DNA from: Candidatus Melainabacteria bacterium
Lineage (GTDB): Bacteria; Cyanobacteriota; Vampirovibrionia; Obscuribacterales; Obscuribacteraceae
DNA length: 64,000 nucleotides
Assembly (NCBI GenBank): GCA_016212515.1
Contig: JACRFZ010000095.1
Span: 58,957 to 122,956, forward strand
Reading direction: 5' to 3'
In this document: piece after piece, positions 53,082 through 61,235 of the stretch
How positions within the stretch are numbered: the first letter of the stretch is position 1
Layout of the letters: the number at the start of each line of letters is the position of its first letter
The notes under the pieces: model-generated
What the model was told of the DNA's origin: nothing
Databases searched by the model: none
Seen by the model: the letters and a program-made list of their open reading frames with translations, nothing else
Made by a program: the position numbers and the translations under genes

Positions 53082-53525
53082 CTGTCCTACGCTCAGGTCA
53101 GTCCGGTTGGTTATTACGGCGCCCTGGCCGCCCTTCTGCTTGCCGGGCTGAGACCGTCTTTGAGGGGTTATGAATACTTGTGGCGAAAGCTGAGTGCGAT
53201 TCGGCAGCGTGTCTTGTATCCCAGGGAAGATGTGGTGGAACTGAGAAGCCGCACCCGGGAGCTGGAGCTTGAACTGGCCGGTCTCAAGCTTAGACTGAGT
53301 CCGGAAAGCCCTGAGAGTATTCAGGCTGAATATCGCCGCCTGATTGAGTTCTTGCGCAAGGATCTTGATCAAATCGCTCTCAATCATACGGTCCTGGTTG
53401 AGAACAATCGGCACGAACACGAGCAGCTACTGCGGGAGTGGCAAGGGGCGATTGCAAAACTTTCCGCCGACAGCCAGTTTTTAGATCACGTGCGGGAAAT
53501 CATCAAGATGATCAAAAGTGCATGA
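53082..53525 (+). CDS. Membrane-anchored coiled-coil protein, N-terminus interrupted by an amber codon
   Basis: The frame is open from after TAG 53079 and encodes a transmembrane segment (GYYGALAALLLAGLRPS) followed by a helical, coiled-coil-like part (REDVVELRSRTRELELELAGL) to residue 147. No ATG or GTG opens this stretch; TTG 53160 would drop the membrane helix. Upstream, in the same frame, ATG 53028 has a GGGAGG site five bases before and codes 17 residues up to the TAG. The likely ancestral start is 53028. Function unknown. Confidence 0.5.
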   Translation: MSYAQVSPVGYYGALAALLLAGLRPSLRGYEYLWRKLSAIRQRVLYPREDVVELRSRTRELELELAGLKLRLSPESPESIQAEYRRLIEFLRKDLDQIALNHTVLVENNRHEHEQLLREWQGAIAKLSADSQFLDHVREIIKMIKSA

Positions 53526-53682
53526 ATTCAATCAATCTTGAATAACGGCCGTTCCAATTGATGAGTTCAAGTACGGTCCCTTCTGCCTGACTTTTGCTGA
53601 TGCGCTAATATGGGTGATCATGATGCCTGGAGCAGAATGAATCGAAGGTAGCTTGGGACGGAAACCTGAGGCTGGGCTAGAA

Positions 53683-54186
53683 ATGAGACTGCTAAGAATA
53701 CATTTGCTGAGCAAGATGACTCTCCTTGCATTGATCTGTACTTCCACGGCCCAGTCAGGGAGGGCTGAAGATAATACAGAATTGCTTGAAGAGACTGTGC
53801 CAAAGTATCTTGAGACGGTGGAGTTCAAAATAAAGCAACAATGGTTTCCGCCGAGAATTAGTAAATTCAAGACTGCAATAGTGCGGTTTCAATTGCATCG
53901 TGACGGAAGTCTATCTGACCTCTTCTTGGAGAGGTCGTCTGGGCAAGAGTCGCTGGACCAGGCTGCTATACGCGCAATCAGGAACGTCTCTCCGGTAAGC
54001 GGTATTCCGGAAGGCTGCCATCAAGCACTCAAACTCCGGTTTAGGTTTGACTATTATGATGCAGCGGTTCTGGCAGATCCTAACAGGCGAGCCCGTAAGC
54101 ATCTGGAGCTGTTGAGCCGGCAAGCTAATCTGTTAGAAGGCTCAATTTGGGCATTTGCTTTTGCCAGAGAGAGCCATGGCTGCTAA
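53683..54186 (+). CDS. Exported protein with TonB C-terminal-like domain
   Basis: A 167-residue protein from ATG 53683. Signal peptide (HLLSKMTLLALICTSTAQSG) then a domain of TonB C-terminal type: IKQQWFPPRI...AIVRFQLHRDGSLSDLFLERSSGQESLDQAAIRAIRN. Such domains are periplasmic and often bind envelope proteins, but this one lacks the transmembrane TonB anchor and proline-rich span. AT content is higher than in neighbours. The next gene overlaps or abuts its end. Confidence 0.7.
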   Translation: MRLLRIHLLSKMTLLALICTSTAQSGRAEDNTELLEETVPKYLETVEFKIKQQWFPPRISKFKTAIVRFQLHRDGSLSDLFLERSSGQESLDQAAIRAIRNVSPVSGIPEGCHQALKLRFRFDYYDAAVLADPNRRARKHLELLSRQANLLEGSIWAFAFARESHGC

Positions 54187-54208
54187 GCGAGTTCGAGGTG
54201 AACAAGGA

Positions 54209-54709
54209 ATGAGGCGAGATTTAGGTTCATTGCTTCTTTTGGCGTGTCTCTCGGTGAATTTATCAGGTTCATTCCAGCTTGGTGCACTTGCAAAAGAGCG
54301 CATTGTAAAGGCGATAGTTGAGGCGCCAGTCCCACAGAATAGAAGGAGTAAGTCTCGATCAAGGAAGATGGGTAAGGTGACGTATGAAGTGAGAAGTTTT
54401 ACTATATGCCACGCTGCTGGAATTAGGCATCCTGATTCTTACGCGCTTTCATTGGAGTTGAAAGTCCACAATGGAAGCGAGCGAACTATGGAGATATCTT
54501 CCGGCTCATTTCTATTACTTTCTAAGAATGGCCGCAAGGTTCCTCCGACTCCGTGGGAAAAGGTTAGTCTTAGAAGTGGTCAAAGTGCAACATACCCTTT
54601 CACCTTTGACGTGACTGAGCAACAACGCGCTTCGAGTTTTTTTCTGGTTTCGAGCACGAATGCATTTCCGCCGATAAAATTGCCAATTTCTCAATCTGAC
54701 TTTCCTTAG
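54209..54709 (+). CDS. Exported hypothetical protein, immunoglobulin-like fold suspected
   Basis: A 166-residue protein from ATG 54209, supported by GAGGTG upstream; an ATG at 54176 is an alternative. Signal sequence (GSLLLLACLSVNLSGSF) then a basic segment and a beta-rich domain (ALSLELKVHNGSERTMEISS, ATYPFTFDVTEQQ) resembling the DUF4352 type of extracytoplasmic beta-sandwich. No family assignment is safe. Part of an AT-richer patch. Confidence 0.6.
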   Translation: MRRDLGSLLLLACLSVNLSGSFQLGALAKERIVKAIVEAPVPQNRRSKSRSRKMGKVTYEVRSFTICHAAGIRHPDSYALSLELKVHNGSERTMEISSGSFLLLSKNGRKVPPTPWEKVSLRSGQSATYPFTFDVTEQQRASSFFLVSSTNAFPPIKLPISQSDFP

Positions 54710-55078
54710 TAGGACTTCTGTCATTAGTCCTGAATTCATAGATTGTGAGCGAGTGAATGAGTTTCTGGAGTCTTTCACCTACACGGGCACCTCCAGCGCC
54801 ATCGTCGGTAACGATGGTTTTGGAATCCTGAAAGTGAATCCAGTGATATGATCACCGGACCAACACACTGGGGCGTGACCCTTTCTCCAGACGGAGGTAA
54901 TAACTGTCCGGATTGTAGCTTAAGTCTGGATGACGCTTTCGTCCACGGTTTCGGGAAGGGACCAATCCACCCTGGGATTTGGGGGCTGCAGCCTGGAGGG
55001 ATTGAAGCATTGAAGGTTCCAGCACCCAGTGAAATACATTCAGTTCAGAGAATGCCATGGCCCATTCAATAGGGAGGC
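54710..55078 (+). other. Low-content stretch with a possible gene remnant
   Basis: In the frame through 54723-54851 a protein-like segment (SPEFIDCERVNEFLESFTYTG onward) ends at TGA without a plausible start. Further short frames (54848-55072) look like noise. The pattern fits a decayed gene or a gene fragment brought in with this patch. Confidence 0.3.
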
Positions 55079-55087
55079 TTGCTCATA

Positions 55088-55537
55088 ATGTTCAAGATAA
55101 CTATCATCGGTTTGTTCGCAATTCTATTCTTTGGGAACCATGAGTGCATGGCGCTTCCTAGCGATACTTACGAGTGTGACGAAGACGATATTTGGGTTGG
55201 ACCGGCTGCCATATTGAGTTGCAGAAATATCATACTGTTTCGTTATCACCATGATGGGGCGGAAAGCGATTCCGTAATCTTAAGTGAGGGTGATAAGAAC
55301 TTTTCTCGGACAAAGACCTGGATATTTAAGCACTTCTTTGGAGTGTTGAACAAAAAGAGGAGCATAGCCGATCGCAGCTACAAATTTTGTTTGTCATTAA
55401 ATAGCCGACCGAGCCTGAAAGGTAGTTCTCCGGCAGATATCCTTCTCACCATTCCGTTATCGCAAGATACGCTCGGAGTCGATTATGATCAGAAGATTTT
55501 AGAACTTAGAAAGGTTATGACGGATGACAGACCATAA
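55088..55537 (+). CDS. Exported small hypothetical protein
   Basis: A 149-residue protein from ATG 55088 with GGAGG about 11 bases upstream; TTG 55079 is too close to the ribosome site. A signal peptide (MFKITIIGLFAILFFGN, cleaved near ECMALPS) and a mixed alpha/beta body with four cysteines, including ECDEDD and LSCRN. AT-rich codon use like its two neighbours. No family recognised. Confidence 0.6.
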   Translation: MFKITIIGLFAILFFGNHECMALPSDTYECDEDDIWVGPAAILSCRNIILFRYHHDGAESDSVILSEGDKNFSRTKTWIFKHFFGVLNKKRSIADRSYKFCLSLNSRPSLKGSSPADILLTIPLSQDTLGVDYDQKILELRKVMTDDRP

Positions 55538-55704
55538 GCTCACAATTCCGCTCCTGCTTTCCTTTCGAAGCTCATGCTCCAAGTCGATGAATGACTTGAT
55601 TCTATTGATAAACGCTATTCCGCTTGTCGGTTGTCGGACATAATCTATGAAGGTGCAATAGAGGCTCGCCCGCACGTTTGAGTGACTTGAATTTACTCAA
55701 ATGA

Positions 55705-58635
55705 CTACCTGGCTTCGGCTTTCTGGCGTCTGCAAAAGATGAGGTTGCCTTTCTCGGCGTCGTCCAGTTGTTGCTTGAGCCAGAGGTGTCTTTGCTTGTG
55801 GCAAGAGAAAAGCACCACTTGATGCTCTTTGGCGATGCTACCGATAAGGAAGCGCATCATCTTCAAGAAGCGCTCGTCATCAGCTTCCGAGAAGGGCTCG
55901 TCCATAATGATGGGCAAAGAGAGTGAGCGGGAGAGATATCTTGCCACCACCATGCGGGCCAGCCAGTGCAGTTGCTCTTTCGTACCGGTGGAAAGCTGGC
56001 TCATTATTTGGGCGGCACTGATCTGGTCGCCGTCGTTCTTACGGCGAGCCACCAGCCTCAGCTCATTGTCGAAGCGAATTTCATCATATCCAAGTCCCAG
56101 GCGCTCCAGCATCTCGGTGGCGATGCTATTGAGGTGCTGCGACCAGTCGATGTAGTTCTCTCCCGAGAGGCGGCGCAGGGTGTTGCGGGCCAGCTCCAGA
56201 GCCAGTTTGGCCCGTTTGGCGCTTTGCAGGCGAAATTCGGTCAGGTCCAGGTCTTCCATGGCCGTCAGATACTGCTCATCACAGGTGTTGGAGAGGCTTC
56301 TAATTCTAACGAGCAGATCTTCCCGTTCGGTTTTCAGTCCTTCCAGCTCGCGCATATCCTTGGGCGCGTCTTCCTCCTGAGCCAGTTCTTCTTCCGTCAG
56401 GGGGGCAATGTTCTCGATGCCGGGGTAGAGCATTTTGATAGAGTCAATCTGCTGCACTACACGGCTTTCGAAGTCTTCGGCATTTTTGATGAAAGTAGGC
56501 AGGTCATTGAAGCCACCACCTATTTCCGCCTCCATGGCTGAGATTTCGTTTTGCAGCTTGTTGTAAGAGGCGAAGATGTTCATGCGGGCTCTGGCTTCTT
56601 CCAGGGCTTTGTTTTCGTCTTCGCCGAAGTCGATGCCGTTTTTCATCAGTAGATTCAAAATGGCTTTATCGGTGTCGATGATTTCTTCTTCTACAACGGC
56701 TAGCTTGCGGGCGGCGCTGGCCGACTCTTGATGGGCTTCCGCCAGAAGTTTCGACTCTTCCATGTACTGGGAAAGGGAGGATGAAAGTTCCTTGGCGCTG
56801 GCGGCACAGGGCTCGAGATCGGTACGGCTGGCTTTCTCAAGGAAGCGTTTCAAGTCGAGCCGGGAGCGTTTCACTACCTGTTCTTTCTGTTCTACAAGGG
56901 AGTCGAGTAGCGATAGCTCTTTGATTTTGGCTGACTGTTGACCGTATTCTTCCAGTTTTACCGACAGTTCGGCGCGGTTATTGAGACCGACTTTGCGGGC
57001 CAGGGCATCGAGCTTGATTTCGAGAGCCCCGACTTTGTTTTGCTTGTCGGCCATGTCCGAAGAGATGCGGTTGATATCGGCTTCGGCGGCAGAAAATTCG
57101 CTGCGCAGAAGCATTTCCGGCTTGAAGACGGGGGTCATCATATAGCCGGAAAGGGCCAGCATGAGGGTGCCCAAGACTATTAAACCGACGGCGGCGGCCG
57201 CAAATTGCTTGACCACCACAAGAAGCACTATGGAGATGATGATCATGATTACGGCCAGGAAGCCCACAAGAAGGCTTGATACTTGCCGTTTTTTACGTTC
57301 TTCTTCCCGCTTGGAGGTCAACTCCTTTTGTTTGGCGCGGCTCTGGTGCAGGTTTCTTTCGGCGTCTTCCAATTGTTCCTGGAAAGCCACTATGAGCGAA
57401 CTGTAGGAGCGGGCGTTGTCTACTCCTTCGGCTTCCAGAGAGGCGAGGGATTCTTTCACCGAGTCTATGTCTTCGGTGCCGGTTTCTCTGGTGAATTTCT
57501 CGCGCTCTTTGTCGCGGCGTGCCGTCAGATTGGCCAGTTCTTCTTCCGCCGACTGCATGCTGCCGGCTAGGGATGCCACCATGTGCGCTTCTTCCTGGGT
57601 GAAGCTACTGAGGCTGCCCAGGCGGCTTGTTATCTCATCTTGCTTTTCTTTGAAGGAGAGTTCATGGGGGGAGAGGTCTTTCTTGAGCTTCTCCAACTCT
57701 TCTTCTTTATTCTTGCGTCTGTCCCAGAGATCCATGAGGGGGCGCCGCAGATCCATGGGAAAGTCCGGCAGGGGCGGCAAATCTTCCATTTCGCTCTCGG
57801 CATCTTTCTGGCGCTGGCGAATTTCCCGCAGTCTGGTCATTCTGGCCTGGGCGTCGGTGAGCTGATATTTGAGATTTTGCAGTTCGGTGGCTTTGTAGCG
57901 ATTGTTGTCGCCCGATACGACGCGGTTGATAATCATCAGTCGGTCGAAGGAGGCGGCCACGTCTCTTCTGTCTCTTTCAAAAGCTTTCAGCTTGGTGAGC
58001 AGATCTTGCCGCACTACTTCCAGATCGCGCACCAGGCTGTCGATGCGCAAACTGCGGTTGTCACCGGGGTTTTCTTCCAGAGAGTCTGAAAGCACGCGAA
58101 TGGCTGCCGCGCATGTGCCGGAGGGGCTGGCCGAGTCGGCGATGCCCTGCACGAGGGAAGCCATATCGTCGCCGCCGAAGGCATGTTCATCCAGTTCTCT
58201 TTGACCCACGAAGCAGGTGCTTTTGAATAGCTCTCTGGTCATGCCGGTGAGCTTGAGACCGACTTCGTCTTCGCCGTTTTGACCAAGAAATTCGGCGGTC
58301 ACATCTTTGTCTAAATGATCTCGGTCGAGCACCTGGAAGGCGCCGGTCAGGAAGTCTCTTTTGACGGTGAGCCGGCGGCTGTCGGTGTTGACGTCCATCT
58401 TGGCTTGATAGGGCTGACCGGGTTTGGGACGGCGTGCATCCTTGCTGGTGAGCCGGTCGGCTGCGTCTTGCTCTTCGCTGGGGAAGTCAAAGAGGATGGA
58501 CCAGATGGCCGTGGCCATTGTGGTTTTGCCGTATTCGTTGGGCTCCACCACCAGGTTTACCTTGTCCTGGCTGAAGATGACGCTTTCGCCCTGAATGCCG
58601 CCGTAGCTGGTTAACTCGACTTTCTCAACCCACAT
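55705..58635 (-). CDS. SbcC/YhaN-like coiled-coil ATPase with internal membrane segment
   Basis: A 976-residue ABC-type ATPase of the SbcC/Rad50-YhaN group. The Walker A is EPNEYGKTT (31-39), with Glu where the first Gly normally stands. Long coiled coils follow, split at about 430-500 by two hydrophobic helices (GFLAVIMIIISIVLLVVV and LIVLGTLMLALSGYMM), as in YhaN. The C-terminal half-site has signature LSTGTKEQL, Walker B PIIMDEPF and H-loop SCHKQ. It overlaps by 11 bp the inactive YhaO-like gene. Presumably membrane-tethered DNA-end or envelope complex. Confidence 0.9.
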   Translation of the reverse strand: MWVEKVELTSYGGIQGESVIFSQDKVNLVVEPNEYGKTTMATAIWSILFDFPSEEQDAADRLTSKDARRPKPGQPYQAKMDVNTDSRRLTVKRDFLTGAFQVLDRDHLDKDVTAEFLGQNGEDEVGLKLTGMTRELFKSTCFVGQRELDEHAFGGDDMASLVQGIADSASPSGTCAAAIRVLSDSLEENPGDNRSLRIDSLVRDLEVVRQDLLTKLKAFERDRRDVAASFDRLMIINRVVSGDNNRYKATELQNLKYQLTDAQARMTRLREIRQRQKDAESEMEDLPPLPDFPMDLRRPLMDLWDRRKNKEEELEKLKKDLSPHELSFKEKQDEITSRLGSLSSFTQEEAHMVASLAGSMQSAEEELANLTARRDKEREKFTRETGTEDIDSVKESLASLEAEGVDNARSYSSLIVAFQEQLEDAERNLHQSRAKQKELTSKREEERKKRQVSSLLVGFLAVIMIIISIVLLVVVKQFAAAAVGLIVLGTLMLALSGYMMTPVFKPEMLLRSEFSAAEADINRISSDMADKQNKVGALEIKLDALARKVGLNNRAELSVKLEEYGQQSAKIKELSLLDSLVEQKEQVVKRSRLDLKRFLEKASRTDLEPCAASAKELSSSLSQYMEESKLLAEAHQESASAARKLAVVEEEIIDTDKAILNLLMKNGIDFGEDENKALEEARARMNIFASYNKLQNEISAMEAEIGGGFNDLPTFIKNAEDFESRVVQQIDSIKMLYPGIENIAPLTEEELAQEEDAPKDMRELEGLKTEREDLLVRIRSLSNTCDEQYLTAMEDLDLTEFRLQSAKRAKLALELARNTLRRLSGENYIDWSQHLNSIATEMLERLGLGYDEIRFDNELRLVARRKNDGDQISAAQIMSQLSTGTKEQLHWLARMVVARYLSRSLSLPIIMDEPFSEADDERFLKMMRFLIGSIAKEHQVVLFSCHKQRHLWLKQQLDDAEKGNLIFCRRQKAEAR

Positions 58636-59956
58636 TTCTTATTGTCACCCGTTTTTGTCTGAGAGCATCCAGTCCGTAGTAGAGGGCGTCTTCCACAGTT
58701 TTGCCGGAAAGATCGGTGCCCGGTATACCGGAGAGACTGTCGGAACTGGAATGTTCCGACTGCATGCGGTTCAATGTTCTTTCAGCCTTGGTTTTCATTT
58801 CCAGCATGGCTTGAATGTACTTCCATTCGGTGGTGCGCTCGTCGAAGCGCTCGGCCAGGTAGTCGGGGCGAGTGTTATCCACCACCAGCAGGCAGTGAAA
58901 TTGCGGCGCCAGGCTGTCGGCCACTTTCCTGGGGTTGGCACCGGGCTTGCAGCCCCCTTCCAGGCTTAAGGCTACAACATCCACTTCCGGTCTCACTTCC
59001 GCGTATTCTACGGCGACCATGATTTCTTCTTTGATGTCGGCGTCTCCGAGCCCGGAGACATCGACGGTGACCACCATCATGCGACGTTCGTCTATTTCAA
59101 CGGGATTCAGGTCGCAGTTAACGGTGCCGGCTTCGTCTACTTCAATTTCGCCAAGCAGGGCATAACTGGCGCCGGGCTTGTCGAAGGTACCGGCCGCCAG
59201 GCAACCGGCATAGGCACCCAGGGTGGTGCCGCTTTCCGATTCTACTTTGAAGGCGCTGTCGGCATGTCCGAGAGCAAAGTAGGTCATGCCCATGCTTTCC
59301 ATTTCTTGTTGAGAGAAAGGATAAACAATGCTCTTAGGGTCTACTCTACCTTCTATCTGGGGATGGCTTTCGAGGGAGCCCACCAGGAGGGCTACATTTA
59401 TTTGACTGCCGGCCGGCTTGGGCAGTTTGCCTGAGAGTACTCGTTCGGTGCGCCGCACCCCTTTGGTGATGGCCCTGCCGATGATGTTGACCTGAGGTTT
59501 GTTGGGCAGGGGTTGGGCGGAAAAATGTTCGGAAGAGAAGATGTGCACATTCTTTGGCCAGGTCTTGAGTCCGCGCGCCTGCAGCATATCTGCGGCATAG
59601 AGAGAGCTTCTCGTGTAATAGTCGGCCACTCCCGGGGCAATGAAAACGGGAATGTGTTCGATGGTGGCAATGCTTTCAATCAAGGTGTTGATGGTGTAGC
59701 CGCTCACCGTGGCTGCTTCGAAGAGCCCGCCCGGAATGAGCACGGCATCGACGTTTTCACTGGCAGCCAGGGCAAAGGCATTGATAGTGGTCTCGAGAAT
59801 TTCCCGGGCCCTTTCTTGTCTTTCCGTGCGTGGCAGTGAATAGCCGCAATTGAGCTGGCCAGGTTGAGCGGAGGCGGTGCCGATGGTGAGCTTGCTATCG
59901 AGAAGCACATCGGAGAATTGCAGGAATTTAAAAGTGGTTCTTTCGGCGGCTGTCAT
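58625..59956 (-). CDS. YhaO/SbcD-like metallophosphoesterase, catalytically degenerate
   Basis: A 443-residue protein aligned over its first 250 residues with the YhaO/SbcD/Mre11 nuclease domain, but with ligands lost. FLQFSDVLLDS stands for FLHIADLHLDS, GGLFE for GDLFD, GVAD for GNHD, ALLVGS for LLHGS, and GHAD for GHIH. Only one Asp and one His of the usual set remain, so nuclease activity is not expected. The C-terminal part is a capping domain. It overlaps the SbcC/YhaN-like ATPase gene by 11 bp and should form a complex with it. Confidence 0.87.
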   Translation of the reverse strand: MTAAERTTFKFLQFSDVLLDSKLTIGTASAQPGQLNCGYSLPRTERQERAREILETTINAFALAASENVDAVLIPGGLFEAATVSGYTINTLIESIATIEHIPVFIAPGVADYYTRSSLYAADMLQARGLKTWPKNVHIFSSEHFSAQPLPNKPQVNIIGRAITKGVRRTERVLSGKLPKPAGSQINVALLVGSLESHPQIEGRVDPKSIVYPFSQQEMESMGMTYFALGHADSAFKVESESGTTLGAYAGCLAAGTFDKPGASYALLGEIEVDEAGTVNCDLNPVEIDERRMMVVTVDVSGLGDADIKEEIMVAVEYAEVRPEVDVVALSLEGGCKPGANPRKVADSLAPQFHCLLVVDNTRPDYLAERFDERTTEWKYIQAMLEMKTKAERTLNRMQSEHSSSDSLSGIPGTDLSGKTVEDALYYGLDALRQKRVTIRNVG

Positions 59957-59971
59957 TTTATAGAACCTCTC

Positions 59972-61192
59972 TCAGTCTCTAGCTATTATGGTGGCGATGC
60001 CCTGACCGACGCCGATACACATTGTGGCCAGACCTGTTTTAGAGTCGCGGCGTTGCATTTCGTGCACCAGGGTGGTGAGGATTCTCGCTCCACTGGCGCC
60101 AAGCGGGTGACCGAGGGCGATGGAGCCTCCCAGGACATTCATACGGTTCAGGTCTACTTCCAGGTCTCTGGCGCAGGCCAGCACCTGTACGGCGAAGGCT
60201 TCGTTCAGCTCCATCAGGTCGATTTCACTGATTTTCAAACCGGCCCGCTTGAGGGCTTTTCTGGTAGCCGGTACCGGTCCCACCCCCATGATGGCCGGGT
60301 CGACACCGGCCACGGCGGCGCTCACGAAGCGGGCCATGGGCTTCAGCCCTAGCTCGGCTGCCTTCTTAGCAGTCATGATCAAGAGAGCGGCGGCGCCGTC
60401 ATTGATGCCGGAGGCATTACCGGCGGTGACTGAGCCACCTTCCCGGAAGGCCGGCTTCAACTTGGCCAGTTCCTCGATGGTGGTCTCAGGTCTGGGGTGC
60501 TCGTCTTGCGAAACGGTGATGGGCTCGCCTTTCTTACGGGGAATGACGACAGGCAGAATTTCATCGTCGAAGAGTTTTTTCTCGCTTGCTACTTTGTATT
60601 TGTGCTGGCTTGAAAGTGCAAAAGCGTCTTGCTCTTCCCTGCCGATCTGGTATTTCTCGGCTACGTTTTCGGCTGTTTCACCCATGGCATAGGGATGGTG
60701 CAGGGCGGCCAGGGCTTTGTTGAGGAAACGCCAGCCCAGGGTTGTATCAATCAACTTCATGTCGCCGCGGGGAAAGCCGGCTTCCGGTTTTCCCATGACG
60801 AAGGGAGAGCGGGTCATGGATTCCACACCACCGGCGATGAAGATATCGCCCAGGTTGTTACGGATGGCGCTGACGGCGTCATTAACGGCCATGAGACCGG
60901 AGCCGCAGAGGCGATTGACTGTGCCGCCCGCCACTGTCACCGGCAGCCCTGCTAAAAGCACGGCCATGCGGGCCACGTTGCGGTTGTCTTCGCCGGCCTG
61001 ATTGGCGCAGCCCATGAGCACATCTTCTATATCTTCGTGCGGTACCTGAGGATTGCGGGCGAGCAAGCCTTTGATTACATGAGCAGCCAGGTCATCAGGT
61101 CTGACGTCTTTCAGTGCTCCGCCGTATCTGCCGATGGGAGTGCGCACCGCATCTACTATTACTACTTCTCTCTCTTCGCCTGCTCTGGTCAT
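59972..61192 (-). CDS. Acetyl-CoA acetyltransferase / 3-ketoacyl-CoA thiolase
   Basis: A 406-residue thiolase that condenses or cleaves acyl-CoA with acetyl-CoA. The nucleophile is C96 in [22 protein letters not shown] (catalytic His) and CIGVGQG (second Cys) complete the active site; the fold is full length. It may serve in fatty-acid degradation, isoprenoid or polyhydroxybutyrate metabolism; the subtype cannot be set. It lies 15 bp upstream of the inactive YhaO-like gene on the same strand, an unexpected neighbour. Confidence 0.94.
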   Translation of the reverse strand: MTRAGEEREVVIVDAVRTPIGRYGGALKDVRPDDLAAHVIKGLLARNPQVPHEDIEDVLMGCANQAGEDNRNVARMAVLLAGLPVTVAGGTVNRLCGSGLMAVNDAVSAIRNNLGDIFIAGGVESMTRSPFVMGKPEAGFPRGDMKLIDTTLGWRFLNKALAALHHPYAMGETAENVAEKYQIGREEQDAFALSSQHKYKVASEKKLFDDEILPVVIPRKKGEPITVSQDEHPRPETTIEELAKLKPAFREGGSVTAGNASGINDGAAALLIMTAKKAAELGLKPMARFVSAAVAGVDPAIMGVGPVPATRKALKRAGLKISEIDLMELNEAFAVQVLACARDLEVDLNRMNVLGGSIALGHPLGASGARILTTLVHEMQRRDSKTGLATMCIGVGQGIATIIARD

Positions 61193-61235
61193 TTCTTCCT
61201 GTTCTTTCTTGTCTCTGATTTTCCGGTGTGAAAGG

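Noticed and set aside
52875..53420. 181-codon minus-strand frame
   Set aside because: Overlaps the plus-strand coiled-coil gene and the small minus-strand gene; composition is noise-like.
54848..55072. 74-codon frame in the AT-richer patch
   Set aside because: No ribosome site and no protein-like pattern; an antisense frame of equal length exists.
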